Assembly (NCBI GenBank): GCA_020861125.1
Contig: JAJBSZ010000420.1
Coordinates: 1-8,921 of the forward strand
Direction of reading: 5' to 3'
DNA length: 8,921 nt
Source of the DNA: Planctomycetota bacterium
Lineage (GTDB): Bacteria; Planctomycetota; SZUA-567
Made by a program: the position numbers and the translations under genes. The notes under the pieces were generated by a model, which worked only from the letters and a program-made list of their open reading frames with translations, was not told the origin of the DNA and made no database searches. This document shows, one piece after another, positions 1-5,310 of this stretch. Position 1 is the first letter of the stretch, and each line of letters begins with the position of its first letter.

Positions 1-92
1 CACTGGGAGGGGGGTGGAATACCCCGTGTCCCGTGGCCGGGGCGGACGGCGGCAGGCATCAGGCAGTACTCGCAGCCTGAAGCGGCATAGAG

Positions 93-133
93 ACGCCACT
101 AGGGCGTGGGTGGGGGGAACGGTACCACGCGCC
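93..133 (+). other. Alternative hairpins in the leader upstream of the membrane protein gene
   Basis: Two mutually exclusive stems can form here. The first pairs ACGCC (93-97) with GGCGT (103-107). The second pairs GGGCGTGG (102-109) with CCACGC plus CC (125-133), with one bulged G at 131. The region 1-187 otherwise shows only G-rich runs near 5-17 and 107-118 and no recognisable promoter. In sequence this GC-rich such pairings are common, so a regulatory role is only a possibility. Confidence 0.15.
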
Positions 134-187
134 AGGACGACAGGTAAGAATAGGGGTTTTCCACAGGCCAGTAAGAGGAGATGTCCC

Positions 188-1432
188 ATGGCGAAATACT
201 CCGGCGATGCGGTAATGGCGTGGTGCCGAAAGAAGGCTGGCTGGTTATTTGGAGCGCTGGTCGGCCTTGCCTCGACCAAGGGCTGGCGGCGGTGGGCCCT
301 CTTGGCCCTGTCGCTGATGGTGTTCGCCTTCGCGCTGTGTTTCCTGTTTGGCGGTCCTTCCTACGAAAAGGACCCGTCTGCGCTGGTGCCGCGATCGGCA
401 GGCCTCTACGCCGAGACCCGGGACATGGACGCCATGCTCCGGACGGTCAGCGCCTGGGGGTTGTGGCGGGACGAGCGACGCACCACCATTGACGGCCAGT
501 GGAGCCAGCTCCAGGTGGACGTGGCGGGAGCCATTGGCGACAACGTGGCCGGCTTGGGCACGCGGTTGCCCCTCGCCTGGCTCACCAACAGTAAAAATGC
601 CGCCTGGGTGGTGGCCGGCGGCGACGAGGAACCGGAGTCGTGGGCCTTGTTCCTGCATCTGGAGTCGCCGGCGGACGAGCTTTCAGCGATGGCGGTGGAA
701 CCCGGCCTGCAGCTGACGGAACTCGCCGGCACCCGGACGGACGGGGTCTTTTCCCTCTCGGGCGAGGGGAATGGCCAGCTGTTTTTTGGGGTGATTGGTC
801 CCTGGCTCATCGTGTCGTCCTCGGATGTTCTGCCATTTTTTGCCTTCGAGGGGCGGAAAAAACCGGCCTTATCCCTGGCCAATTCCCGCATTCTCGACCC
901 CTGGACCTGGGGCATGGTGCTGCGCGCGGTGGTGGATCCCAACCGCGCCGACGTTCTGCCGCGGCTGGGCCGTGCCTTGGGCACACCCGAGTGGATAGCG
1001 CCCGACGCCCGGCTGGCGGTAAAATCCTCCAAGCTGGAAAAGGGGGGCAGGGCGGTGTTTTCCGTGGCTTCCCGGCGCCTGGGACAGCCGTCGCACCACG
1101 GCTTTCTCCGCTGGCTGGGCCGATTGATCTGGGTCGTTCTCGGCGTCACCGCCCTGGCCGCCATCGCCATGACCCTTTTGTGCATGATCGGCTGGAGCGC
1201 CTGGCTCAAGGCCGCCGCCATCCGGGCCGGCATCCGGCATGCGCCGCAGCCCGCCGCGCCAGAGCCATCGCCAGCCTTTGTCGAAGACATCGGCGCCCAC
1301 CGAGCGCCCCCAACGGAGGCCGTGGAACCCGACGTTCGGCCGGATATTGTCCCCGATATCGTGCCGGAAACAGACATCGAACTGGACATCATCTCCTCCA
1401 CCCGGCCCGACGATCTGCCGGAACGGGACTGA
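188..1432 (+). CDS. Two-helix membrane protein of unknown function, possibly DUF3352-like
   Basis: 414 residues, no firm family assignment. The start is set at 188 because AAGAGGAG (173-180) lies 7 nt upstream; an in-frame GTG at 14 would add 58 low-quality residues without a comparable ribosome binding site. After a basic N-terminus, a hydrophobic helix spans about residues 36-56. A soluble domain of about 255 residues follows, then a second helix at about 313-336 and a Pro/Asp-rich tail. The domain begins with SALVPRSAGLYAETRD and later has a GPWLIVSSSD segment. These resemble the opening and the inner repeat of DUF3352-type envelope proteins, as I remember them; this is tentative. With basic residues before helix 1, the main domain most likely faces the periplasm and both ends the cytoplasm. 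The tail (381-402) carries a near-repeat of Pro-Asp-Ile/Val units. The gene is followed directly by a terminator and looks monocistronic or last in its operon. Confidence 0.75.
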   Translation: MAKYSGDAVMAWCRKKAGWLFGALVGLASTKGWRRWALLALSLMVFAFALCFLFGGPSYEKDPSALVPRSAGLYAETRDMDAMLRTVSAWGLWRDERRTTIDGQWSQLQVDVAGAIGDNVAGLGTRLPLAWLTNSKNAAWVVAGGDEEPESWALFLHLESPADELSAMAVEPGLQLTELAGTRTDGVFSLSGEGNGQLFFGVIGPWLIVSSSDVLPFFAFEGRKKPALSLANSRILDPWTWGMVLRAVVDPNRADVLPRLGRALGTPEWIAPDARLAVKSSKLEKGGRAVFSVASRRLGQPSHHGFLRWLGRLIWVVLGVTALAAIAMTLLCMIGWSAWLKAAAIRAGIRHAPQPAAPEPSPAFVEDIGAHRAPPTEAVEPDVRPDIVPDIVPETDIELDIISSTRPDDLPERD

Positions 1433-1443
1433 CCTCCCGTCTT

Positions 1444-1485
1444 CACAAAAAAACCCGCTTCCCCGGTGAAGCGGGTTTTTTTGTG
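1444..1485 (+). terminator. Strong symmetric intrinsic terminator
   Basis: CACAAAAAAACCCGCTTC (1444-1461) pairs perfectly over 18 bp with its complement at 1468-1485 around the six-base loop CCCGGT. The GC core is flanked by seven A on one side and seven T on the other, so it can terminate transcription on both strands. It begins 11 nt after the stop of the membrane protein gene. Confidence 0.93.
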
Positions 1486-1492
1486 GTATACT
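1484..1492 (+). promoter_or_regulatory. Extended -10 promoter motif
   Basis: TGGTATACT fits an extended -10 element (TG-N-TATAAT with one mismatch). No good -35 is seen 16-18 nt upstream, where the terminator stem lies. The expected start is about 1498-1499, which coincides with the first base of the end-pairing stem of the candidate RNA downstream. A single 9-base motif can arise by chance; its position is the main support. Confidence 0.4.
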
Positions 1493-1497
1493 GGATC

Positions 1498-1707
1498 GGC
1501 ATGCCGTCGCAAGCCGGAATGGCACCGGGGCCACTCCTGCGGCGGAAATGTCGGTGCCCGCACCATTTACGGCCTGGCAGGGAAAACCCCCCGGTCCTCC
1601 TCCCTCGCTGGAGACGGGTCCCGATTTCCGGGCCGGACCGGGCGGGCGCGAGGGACACGAGGCTGCGCGTTCGCTTACGAGCCATACGGTCATGCCTCGG
1701 TGTTTTT
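1498..1707 (+). ncRNA. Candidate structured small RNA with paired ends, about 210 nt
   Basis: No convincing protein gene is seen on either strand. The 5' end GGCATGCCG (1498-1506) pairs with 1687-1696 (9 bp, T1690 bulged). TCGCAAGC (1507-1514) then pairs with GCTTACGA (1673-1680), 7 of 8, after a six-base bulge. Inside lie a 7-bp stem 1521-1527/1552-1558, a GGG-AAAA-CCC hairpin near 1580-1589, and an 8-bp stem 1601-1608/1648-1655 containing GGTCC/GGACC (1617-1621/1635-1639). A competing stem, 1655-1663 with 1694-1703 (9 bp, one bulge), runs into TTTTT and could be a weak terminator. Length and end pairing recall 6S-like RNAs, but I recognise no conserved 6S, SRP, RNase P or tmRNA signature. 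This is inferred from hand-found pairing in GC-rich DNA. Confidence 0.3.
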
Positions 1708-1828
1708 CGAGTGCAGTTGCAGGCAATGCCGCCCCCAACGCCAAAAAAATCCACGGAAAACCCTGCCGGCGGGACCGGTCTCGAGCCGGAAGGGTATTCG
1801 TAAACACAGGCCAAAAGTCCTATGAAAG

Positions 1829-1880
1829 TGATAAAATATCCAAAACAAAAGTTGCACTAGGCCACTCTTTGGAATAAAGT
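1829..1880 (+). promoter_or_regulatory. AT-rich promoter-like patch
   Basis: About 1800-1890 is clearly AT-richer than its surroundings, as promoter regions in GC-rich genomes often are. Two weak + strand candidates are visible: TGATAAAAT (1829-1837, extended -10 form) and TTGCAC (1852-1857) with 17 nt to TAAAGT (1875-1880). Either could start a long leader (350-390 nt) for the downstream regulator. Direction and start are unproven. Confidence 0.25.
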
Positions 1881-1951
1881 GAAAATAGCGATGCGGCAAG
1901 GAGTTCGCGCTGCCCGATTTTCTCTCCGGGAAAGGGCTGTGCGACATGATG

Positions 1952-1969
1952 TGGAAAAGTGTTTTTCCA
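1952..1969. promoter_or_regulatory. Operator-like perfect palindrome
   Basis: TGGAAAA (1952-1958), spacer GTGT, then TTTTCCA (1963-1969): a perfect 7-bp inverted repeat of 18 bp total. Size and spacing suit a dimeric HTH repressor site. It covers the -35 region of the extended -10 at 1980-1988, so a protein bound there would block that promoter. Autoregulation by the regulator encoded at 2227 is an inference. Confidence 0.35.
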
Positions 1970-1979
1970 ATAATCGCGG

Positions 1980-1988
1980 TGGTATAAC
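1980..1988 (+). promoter_or_regulatory. Extended -10 promoter motif upstream of the S24-like regulator
   Basis: TGGTATAAC matches the extended -10 form with one mismatch in the hexamer. No clear -35 is present; the corresponding position lies inside the palindrome at 1952-1969. A start near 1995 would give a leader of about 230 nt containing the 2099-2203 structure. Confidence 0.35.
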
Positions 1989-2098
1989 GACGACGAGCAG
2001 GGATTCTTCCGCTTCCTCCCGGTTTGCATGTTGGCTTGCGGACCACGGGCGGGGGAGCGCTCACGATATACGCAGTGTTACCGACGTATTTGTTCGCA

Positions 2099-2203
2099 CG
2101 AGACCGCCATACCGATCCGGGTTCGGACGTCCGGTGTGGCATTGCATACGCCACCAACCGCAGGCACTCTGTCGCACGAAGCGGACTGCTCCGGGCGGTC
2201 TCG
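2099..2203 (+). promoter_or_regulatory. Structured leader element with 10-bp closing stem
   Basis: CGAGACCGCC (2099-2108) pairs perfectly with GGCGGTCTCG (2194-2203). The 85 nt between can form three more stems: 2111-2114/2132-2135 with TCCG/CGGA inside (2116-2119/2124-2127); GTGGC/GCCAC (2136-2140/2150-2154); and 2171-2175/2181-2186 with one bulge and a five-base loop. Together they make a junction-like layout ending 23 nt before the regulator start codon. TCGCACGA occurs twice (2094-2101, 2172-2179). No known riboswitch consensus is recognised. A cis-acting RNA is plausible but unproven. Confidence 0.3.
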
Positions 2204-2226
2204 ACCACGGAAAGGACGGTGAAGGG

Positions 2227-3048
2227 ATGCCAAAAGATATAAAAGCCGAATTCGGCAGGCTGATGCGCCTGTCCCGCGACGCCAAGGGGATGTCCCGGGC
2301 GACCTTGGCCATGCGGTTGGGGATTAGCCCCAAAACCATTCAAAGTTGGGAAATGGGGAGGACCTTTATCGAGCGGCTGGATCTCATCCCGCAATTGGAA
2401 GCGGAATTGGAGTGTTCGCTGTCCAGCCTGATCGCCCGGGCGACGGGCGCCACGGTGGGCGCTTCCGCCAGCCAGTACGGGCTGATCGACGGCAATGCCG
2501 GTCTGGATCAGCACCAGATGGGCGCGGCGTCGCAGCAGAAGCTCATGACCCGACCGGGGCCCCTGTCGCCCCGGTTCACCCTGGCGACAGCCGCGTCCGT
2601 CGCCGCCAACGAGGCGCCGGAGAACTTCGAGGTGGAATGGGTGTCCGTACCCATGCTCAAGCCCTCGGCGGTGCTGAATCCCGTGTTCGCCACCCAACCC
2701 AAGGACGTGATCCGCCACGTGATCATCCCGCGGGAATGGGTGCCGCGGGCGGGGGTGCTGGTAGCGGTCCGGATGGGGGATTCGGCCATGATGCCGATGA
2801 TTCCCCTCGGCGCCACCGTTATTCTCGACCTCCGGCCCATGTCCTTGGATCGGGCCCTCAGCCGCATCGCGGCCATCGATTATGTGGGCAAGGGACTGCG
2901 CATCCGGCGGGTGGTGCGGGACATGGCGGGCGAACGCTACTACGGCGCCAGCATCACCGAACACGGCCGGGCGCAAATCCCCATCCGGCCCGGCAAGGGC
3001 GACCGGGTTCTGGGCGAGGTGATCGGCGTGATGGCGTCGGTCTGTTGA
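2227..3048 (+). CDS. HTH (XRE-type) regulator with degenerate S24/LexA-like C-terminal domain
   Basis: 273 residues. The start at 2227 is preceded by AAAGGA (2211-2216, 10 nt away); the frame stays open upstream to a GTG at 1879, but that extension has no domain character. Residues about 10-50 form an XRE helix-turn-helix, with LAMRLGISPKTIQSWEMGR the clearest part. A low-complexity linker runs to about 130. Residues 140-270 match the LexA/CI S24 fold, with GDSAMMPMIPLGATVILD (184-201) as the usual Ser motif region and GLRIRRVVRD (223-232) as the usual Lys region. Aligned on the Pro at 190, the nucleophile position is Ala187 (Ser186 is one residue off), and the Lys position is Arg227. Self-cleavage is therefore unlikely, and the domain may serve for dimerisation or sensing. 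No phage genes surround it. A terminator follows at 3099. Targets are unknown. Confidence 0.8.
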   Translation: MPKDIKAEFGRLMRLSRDAKGMSRATLAMRLGISPKTIQSWEMGRTFIERLDLIPQLEAELECSLSSLIARATGATVGASASQYGLIDGNAGLDQHQMGAASQQKLMTRPGPLSPRFTLATAASVAANEAPENFEVEWVSVPMLKPSAVLNPVFATQPKDVIRHVIIPREWVPRAGVLVAVRMGDSAMMPMIPLGATVILDLRPMSLDRALSRIAAIDYVGKGLRIRRVVRDMAGERYYGASITEHGRAQIPIRPGKGDRVLGEVIGVMASVC

Positions 3049-3061
3049 CGCCCGATTCCCC

Positions 3062-3090
3062 TTGACAAACGCCGGGACCCTGGCGAATCT
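3062..3090 (+). promoter_or_regulatory. Promoter candidate for the polyamine gene pair
   Basis: A perfect TTGACA (3062-3067) starts 14 nt after the regulator's stop. At 17-18 nt spacing the -10 is weak (GAATCT 3085-3090 or AATCTT 3086-3091); TCTTAT (3088-3093) is better but at 20 nt. The start would fall near 3097-3100, at the foot of the hairpin at 3099-3123. The strength of the -35 makes it the best candidate for this operon. Confidence 0.5.
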
Positions 3091-3098
3091 TATCGGGT

Positions 3099-3130
3099 AC
3101 GGGAACACCTCCGGTGTTCCCGTTTTCTTT
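3099..3130 (+). terminator. Intrinsic terminator after the S24-like regulator
   Basis: ACGGGAACACC (3099-3109) pairs perfectly with GGTGTTCCCGT (3113-3123) around the loop TCC, followed by TTTTCTTT (3123-3130). It closes the regulator's transcript. It also sits at the expected start of the polyamine operon mRNA, so it may double as a 5' stem-loop there. Confidence 0.8.
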
Positions 3131-3176
3131 CCGGCACCCGGGGGAACCGGACGGTACTTGGCAGAGGAGACCGGAT

Positions 3177-4145
3177 ATGGGTCACATTACGGATTTCATC
3201 GATCATCATTACCGCCACTTCAACGCGGCGGCCCTCGTCGACGCGGCCACCGCGTACAAGAAACATCTGGACTCCGGCGGTACCATGCTTCTGGCCATGG
3301 CCGGCGCCATGTCGACGGCCGAGTTGGGCCTCAGCCTCGCCGAAATGATCCGCACCGACAAAATCCACGCCATATCCTGCACCGGCGCCAATCTGGAAGA
3401 AGACGTCTTCAACCTGGTGGCCCACGACAGCTATGTCCGGGTGCCCGAGTACCGCGACTTCACCCCCGAGGACGAACAACGCCTGCTGGAACGCCACCTC
3501 AACCGGGTCACCGATACCTGCATTCCCGAGGAAGAAGCCATCCGCCGCATCGAGGGGGAAATCCTCGAGCTGTGGTCCGCCGCGGACCGGGCGGGCGAAC
3601 GGCTCTTCCCCCACGAGTTCCTCTACCGGCTGCTGCTCTCCGGCCGCTTGGAAACACTGTACCAGATCGATCCGGACAATTCGTGGATGCTGGCGGCGGC
3701 GCGGAAAAATCTGCCCATTTTCGTACCCGGCTGGGAGGACTCGACCCTCGGGAACATTTTTGCCAGCCATGTGCTGTCGGGAACCATCAAAAACGTGCAC
3801 ACGGTGCGGACCGGCATCGAATACATGACCCGGCTGGCCGATTGGTACGGCAGCCAGTGCCGGCAGGGTTCCATCGGCTTCTTCCAGATCGGCGGCGGCA
3901 TCGCCGGCGATTTCACCATCTGCGTCGTGCCGATGCTGCGGCAGGACATGGAGCAGGATGTGCCGCTGTGGGGATATTTCTGCCAGATCAGCGACTCCAC
4001 CACCAGCTACGGCAGCTACTCCGGCGCCGTGCCGAACGAGAAGATCACCTGGGAAAAACTGGCGGTCGATACGCCGAAGTTCATCATCGAATCCGACGCC
4101 ACCATCGTGGCGCCCCTCATCTTCGCCTACGTGATGGATAAATAA
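3177..4145 (+). CDS. Deoxyhypusine-synthase-like enzyme (probable polyamine aminobutyltransferase)
   Basis: 322 residues, close to the family's usual length. The ATG at 3177 has GAGGAG (3164-3169) 7 nt upstream. The fold is NAD-dependent: FQIGGGIAGDF (236-246) is the glycine-rich segment, and YSGAVPNEKITWEKL (281-295) carries the lysine (Lys294) that forms the covalent aminobutyl-imine intermediate in deoxyhypusine synthase. Glu288 and Trp292, equivalents of human Glu323 and Trp327, are kept. The spermidine-binding Asp316 and catalytic His288 of the human enzyme appear as Tyr281 and Phe246; these numbers are from memory. Bacteria lack eIF5A, so protein modification is unlikely. With an agmatinase 3 nt downstream, transfer of an aminobutyl group to putrescine (homospermidine formation) is the best guess. 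The substrate is inferred, not shown. Confidence 0.9.
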   Translation: MGHITDFIDHHYRHFNAAALVDAATAYKKHLDSGGTMLLAMAGAMSTAELGLSLAEMIRTDKIHAISCTGANLEEDVFNLVAHDSYVRVPEYRDFTPEDEQRLLERHLNRVTDTCIPEEEAIRRIEGEILELWSAADRAGERLFPHEFLYRLLLSGRLETLYQIDPDNSWMLAAARKNLPIFVPGWEDSTLGNIFASHVLSGTIKNVHTVRTGIEYMTRLADWYGSQCRQGSIGFFQIGGGIAGDFTICVVPMLRQDMEQDVPLWGYFCQISDSTTSYGSYSGAVPNEKITWEKLAVDTPKFIIESDATIVAPLIFAYVMDK

Positions 4146-4148
4146 GGT

Positions 4149-5201
4149 ATGGCCCATAAAAAATCCCGGCCCCGTTCCGGTGCGGCCAAAACCACCCCTC
4201 GCTCACGCCGGCCTTCGACGGAGACGCCGGCTGCCCCTCCGGCATCGGCGTCCACTTCCACCCCAATGCCGGTGGCGCCCGGCGCGTTCCTCGGTCTGCC
4301 GCCGGCGGCCAGCTCGTACGAAACGGCCTCGGTCGTCATCCTGCCGATGCCGCTGGAGGCATCGGTGAGCTACGGCGCCGGCACCGCCGCCGGTCCGGCC
4401 GCCATTCTCGCGGCGTCGCAGCAGGTGGAACTCTACGATCCGCGCACCGACAGCGAACCGGCCATGGTCTACGGCATCCATACCCTGCCCCCTCCCGCCG
4501 CCTTCGGCTCTCCCGGGGCGACGGTGGCCGCCAGGTTGGACGCCATTGCCGAAAGCACCGCGGAACACCTGGCGGCGGGCAAGCTGGTGGTGGCCCTCGG
4601 CGGCGAACACACGGCCAGCCTGGGCGTCGCCCGAGGCGTGGCGCGCGGGGGCGAGTTCACCCTCGTCCATATCGATGCCCATGCCGACCTCCGGGATACC
4701 TACGAAGGCGATCCCCTGAGCCACGCCTGCGTCATCCGGCGCATCGCCGAACTAACGGAGTGCGAGGCGGTGCTCCAGTTGGGCATCCGTTCCACCAGCA
4801 GTGATCAGATGGAATTCGTCCGGGCCCACGCGCCGGGCCGGGACCGCCGTCCGGAGATCCTGACCTGGTTCGCCTGGGACATGCACCGCCACAAGCGCTG
4901 GAAAGGGGAATTGGCCAAGGCCGTTCGCGGCCGGCGCGTATTCCTTTCCTTCGACGTGGACGGTCTGGACCCGTCGGTGGTCCCGGCCACCGGCACACCC
5001 GAACCGGACGGCCTCACCTGGCGCCAGCTCATGGCCATCACCCGGGTCGTCGCCCGCCGGGCCAGGACCTGCGCCGCCCTGGACTGCGTCGAACTGGCGC
5101 CGCGGCCGGACCTCCACTATGCCGACTTCACCGTCGCCCGCGCCCTCTACGAGATGATCACCATGATCATGCGCCGCCGGTACCATCCACCGCGGGGCTG
5201 A
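4149..5201 (+). CDS. speB: Agmatinase-type ureohydrolase
   Basis: 350 residues of the arginase/agmatinase superfamily, which hydrolyses a guanidino group with two Mn2+ ions; agmatine to putrescine plus urea is the likely reaction. All metal-ligand motifs are present: GGEH (His154), DAHAD (176-180) and SFDVDGLDP (267-275, Asp269 and Asp271). The family-typical start of the fold is FLGLP at 47-51. The first 45 residues are an unusual Lys/Arg then Pro/Ala/Ser/Thr-rich, probably disordered tail. A later Met40 (position 4266) lacks a ribosome binding site, so the start at 4149 is preferred. It lies 3 nt after the previous stop, with only a weak AAGG, suggesting translational coupling. The neighbour supports polyamine synthesis. 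Guanidinobutyrase or formimidoylglutamase activity cannot be excluded from motifs alone. Confidence 0.85.
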   Translation: MAHKKSRPRSGAAKTTPRSRRPSTETPAAPPASASTSTPMPVAPGAFLGLPPAASSYETASVVILPMPLEASVSYGAGTAAGPAAILAASQQVELYDPRTDSEPAMVYGIHTLPPPAAFGSPGATVAARLDAIAESTAEHLAAGKLVVALGGEHTASLGVARGVARGGEFTLVHIDAHADLRDTYEGDPLSHACVIRRIAELTECEAVLQLGIRSTSSDQMEFVRAHAPGRDRRPEILTWFAWDMHRHKRWKGELAKAVRGRRVFLSFDVDGLDPSVVPATGTPEPDGLTWRQLMAITRVVARRARTCAALDCVELAPRPDLHYADFTVARALYEMITMIMRRRYHPPRG

Positions 5202-5223
5202 ACGGTAGCCGTGTGGGTTGTGG

Positions 5224-5252
5224 TTGACACGGGTGTCGGGAAAATCGACAAT
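5224..5252 (+). promoter_or_regulatory. Promoter of the rib-nusB-ftsY gene cluster
   Basis: TTGACA (5224-5229), 17 nt, then GACAAT (5247-5252; four of six matches to the -10 consensus). The start is expected near 5259, giving a leader of about 52 nt before ribBA. That is too short for an FMN riboswitch, and none is seen. Confidence 0.65.
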
Positions 5253-5260
5253 CACACGAG

Positions 5261-5290
5261 CCTCCGGCCGATCGGTCGGAGGATTGTTTC
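5261..5290 (+). terminator. Hairpin with short T-rich tail between speB and ribBA
   Basis: CCTCCGGCC (5261-5269) pairs with GGTCGGAGG (5274-5282), nine pairs including one G-T, around a GATC tetraloop; ATTGTTTC follows. It may terminate the polyamine operon. It also starts about 2 nt after the predicted ribBA transcript start, so it could be a protective 5' stem-loop. The T-tract is weak, so termination is uncertain. Confidence 0.5.
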
Positions 5291-5310
5291 TGGAAGTGGA
5301 GAAGACGGAT

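Noticed and set aside
14..187. GTG start at 14 for the membrane protein
   Set aside because: The added residues are Arg/Gly-rich filler, and a good AAGAGGAG site supports the ATG at 188.
1..187. Part of RNase P RNA (GGTAAGAATAGGGG slightly recalls a conserved segment) or another housekeeping RNA
   Set aside because: The match is short and isolated; the other conserved rnpB, tmRNA and SRP segments are missing.
2109..2137. tRNA T-arm-like GGGTTCGGACGTCC
   Set aside because: The stem and loop do not fit the T-arm pattern, and no acceptor, D-arm or anticodon arm can be built around it.
1879..2226. N-terminal extension of the S24-like regulator from an upstream GTG
   Set aside because: The extension has no HTH or other domain character, crosses the palindrome, promoter motif and structured leader, and family members begin near the HTH.
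2227..3048. Prophage CI repressor marking an integrated phage
   Set aside because: No integrase, divergent cro or phage structural genes are nearby; neighbours are metabolic and housekeeping genes on one strand.
1690..3108. Long open frame on the minus strand across the intergenic gap and the regulator gene
   Set aside because: It is antisense to a recognisable HTH/S24 gene, low in complexity, and shows no domain; GC-rich codon use produces such shadow frames.
5202..5310. FMN riboswitch upstream of ribBA
   Set aside because: The gap is 109 nt and the predicted leader about 52 nt, too short, and none of the conserved RFN segments are present.
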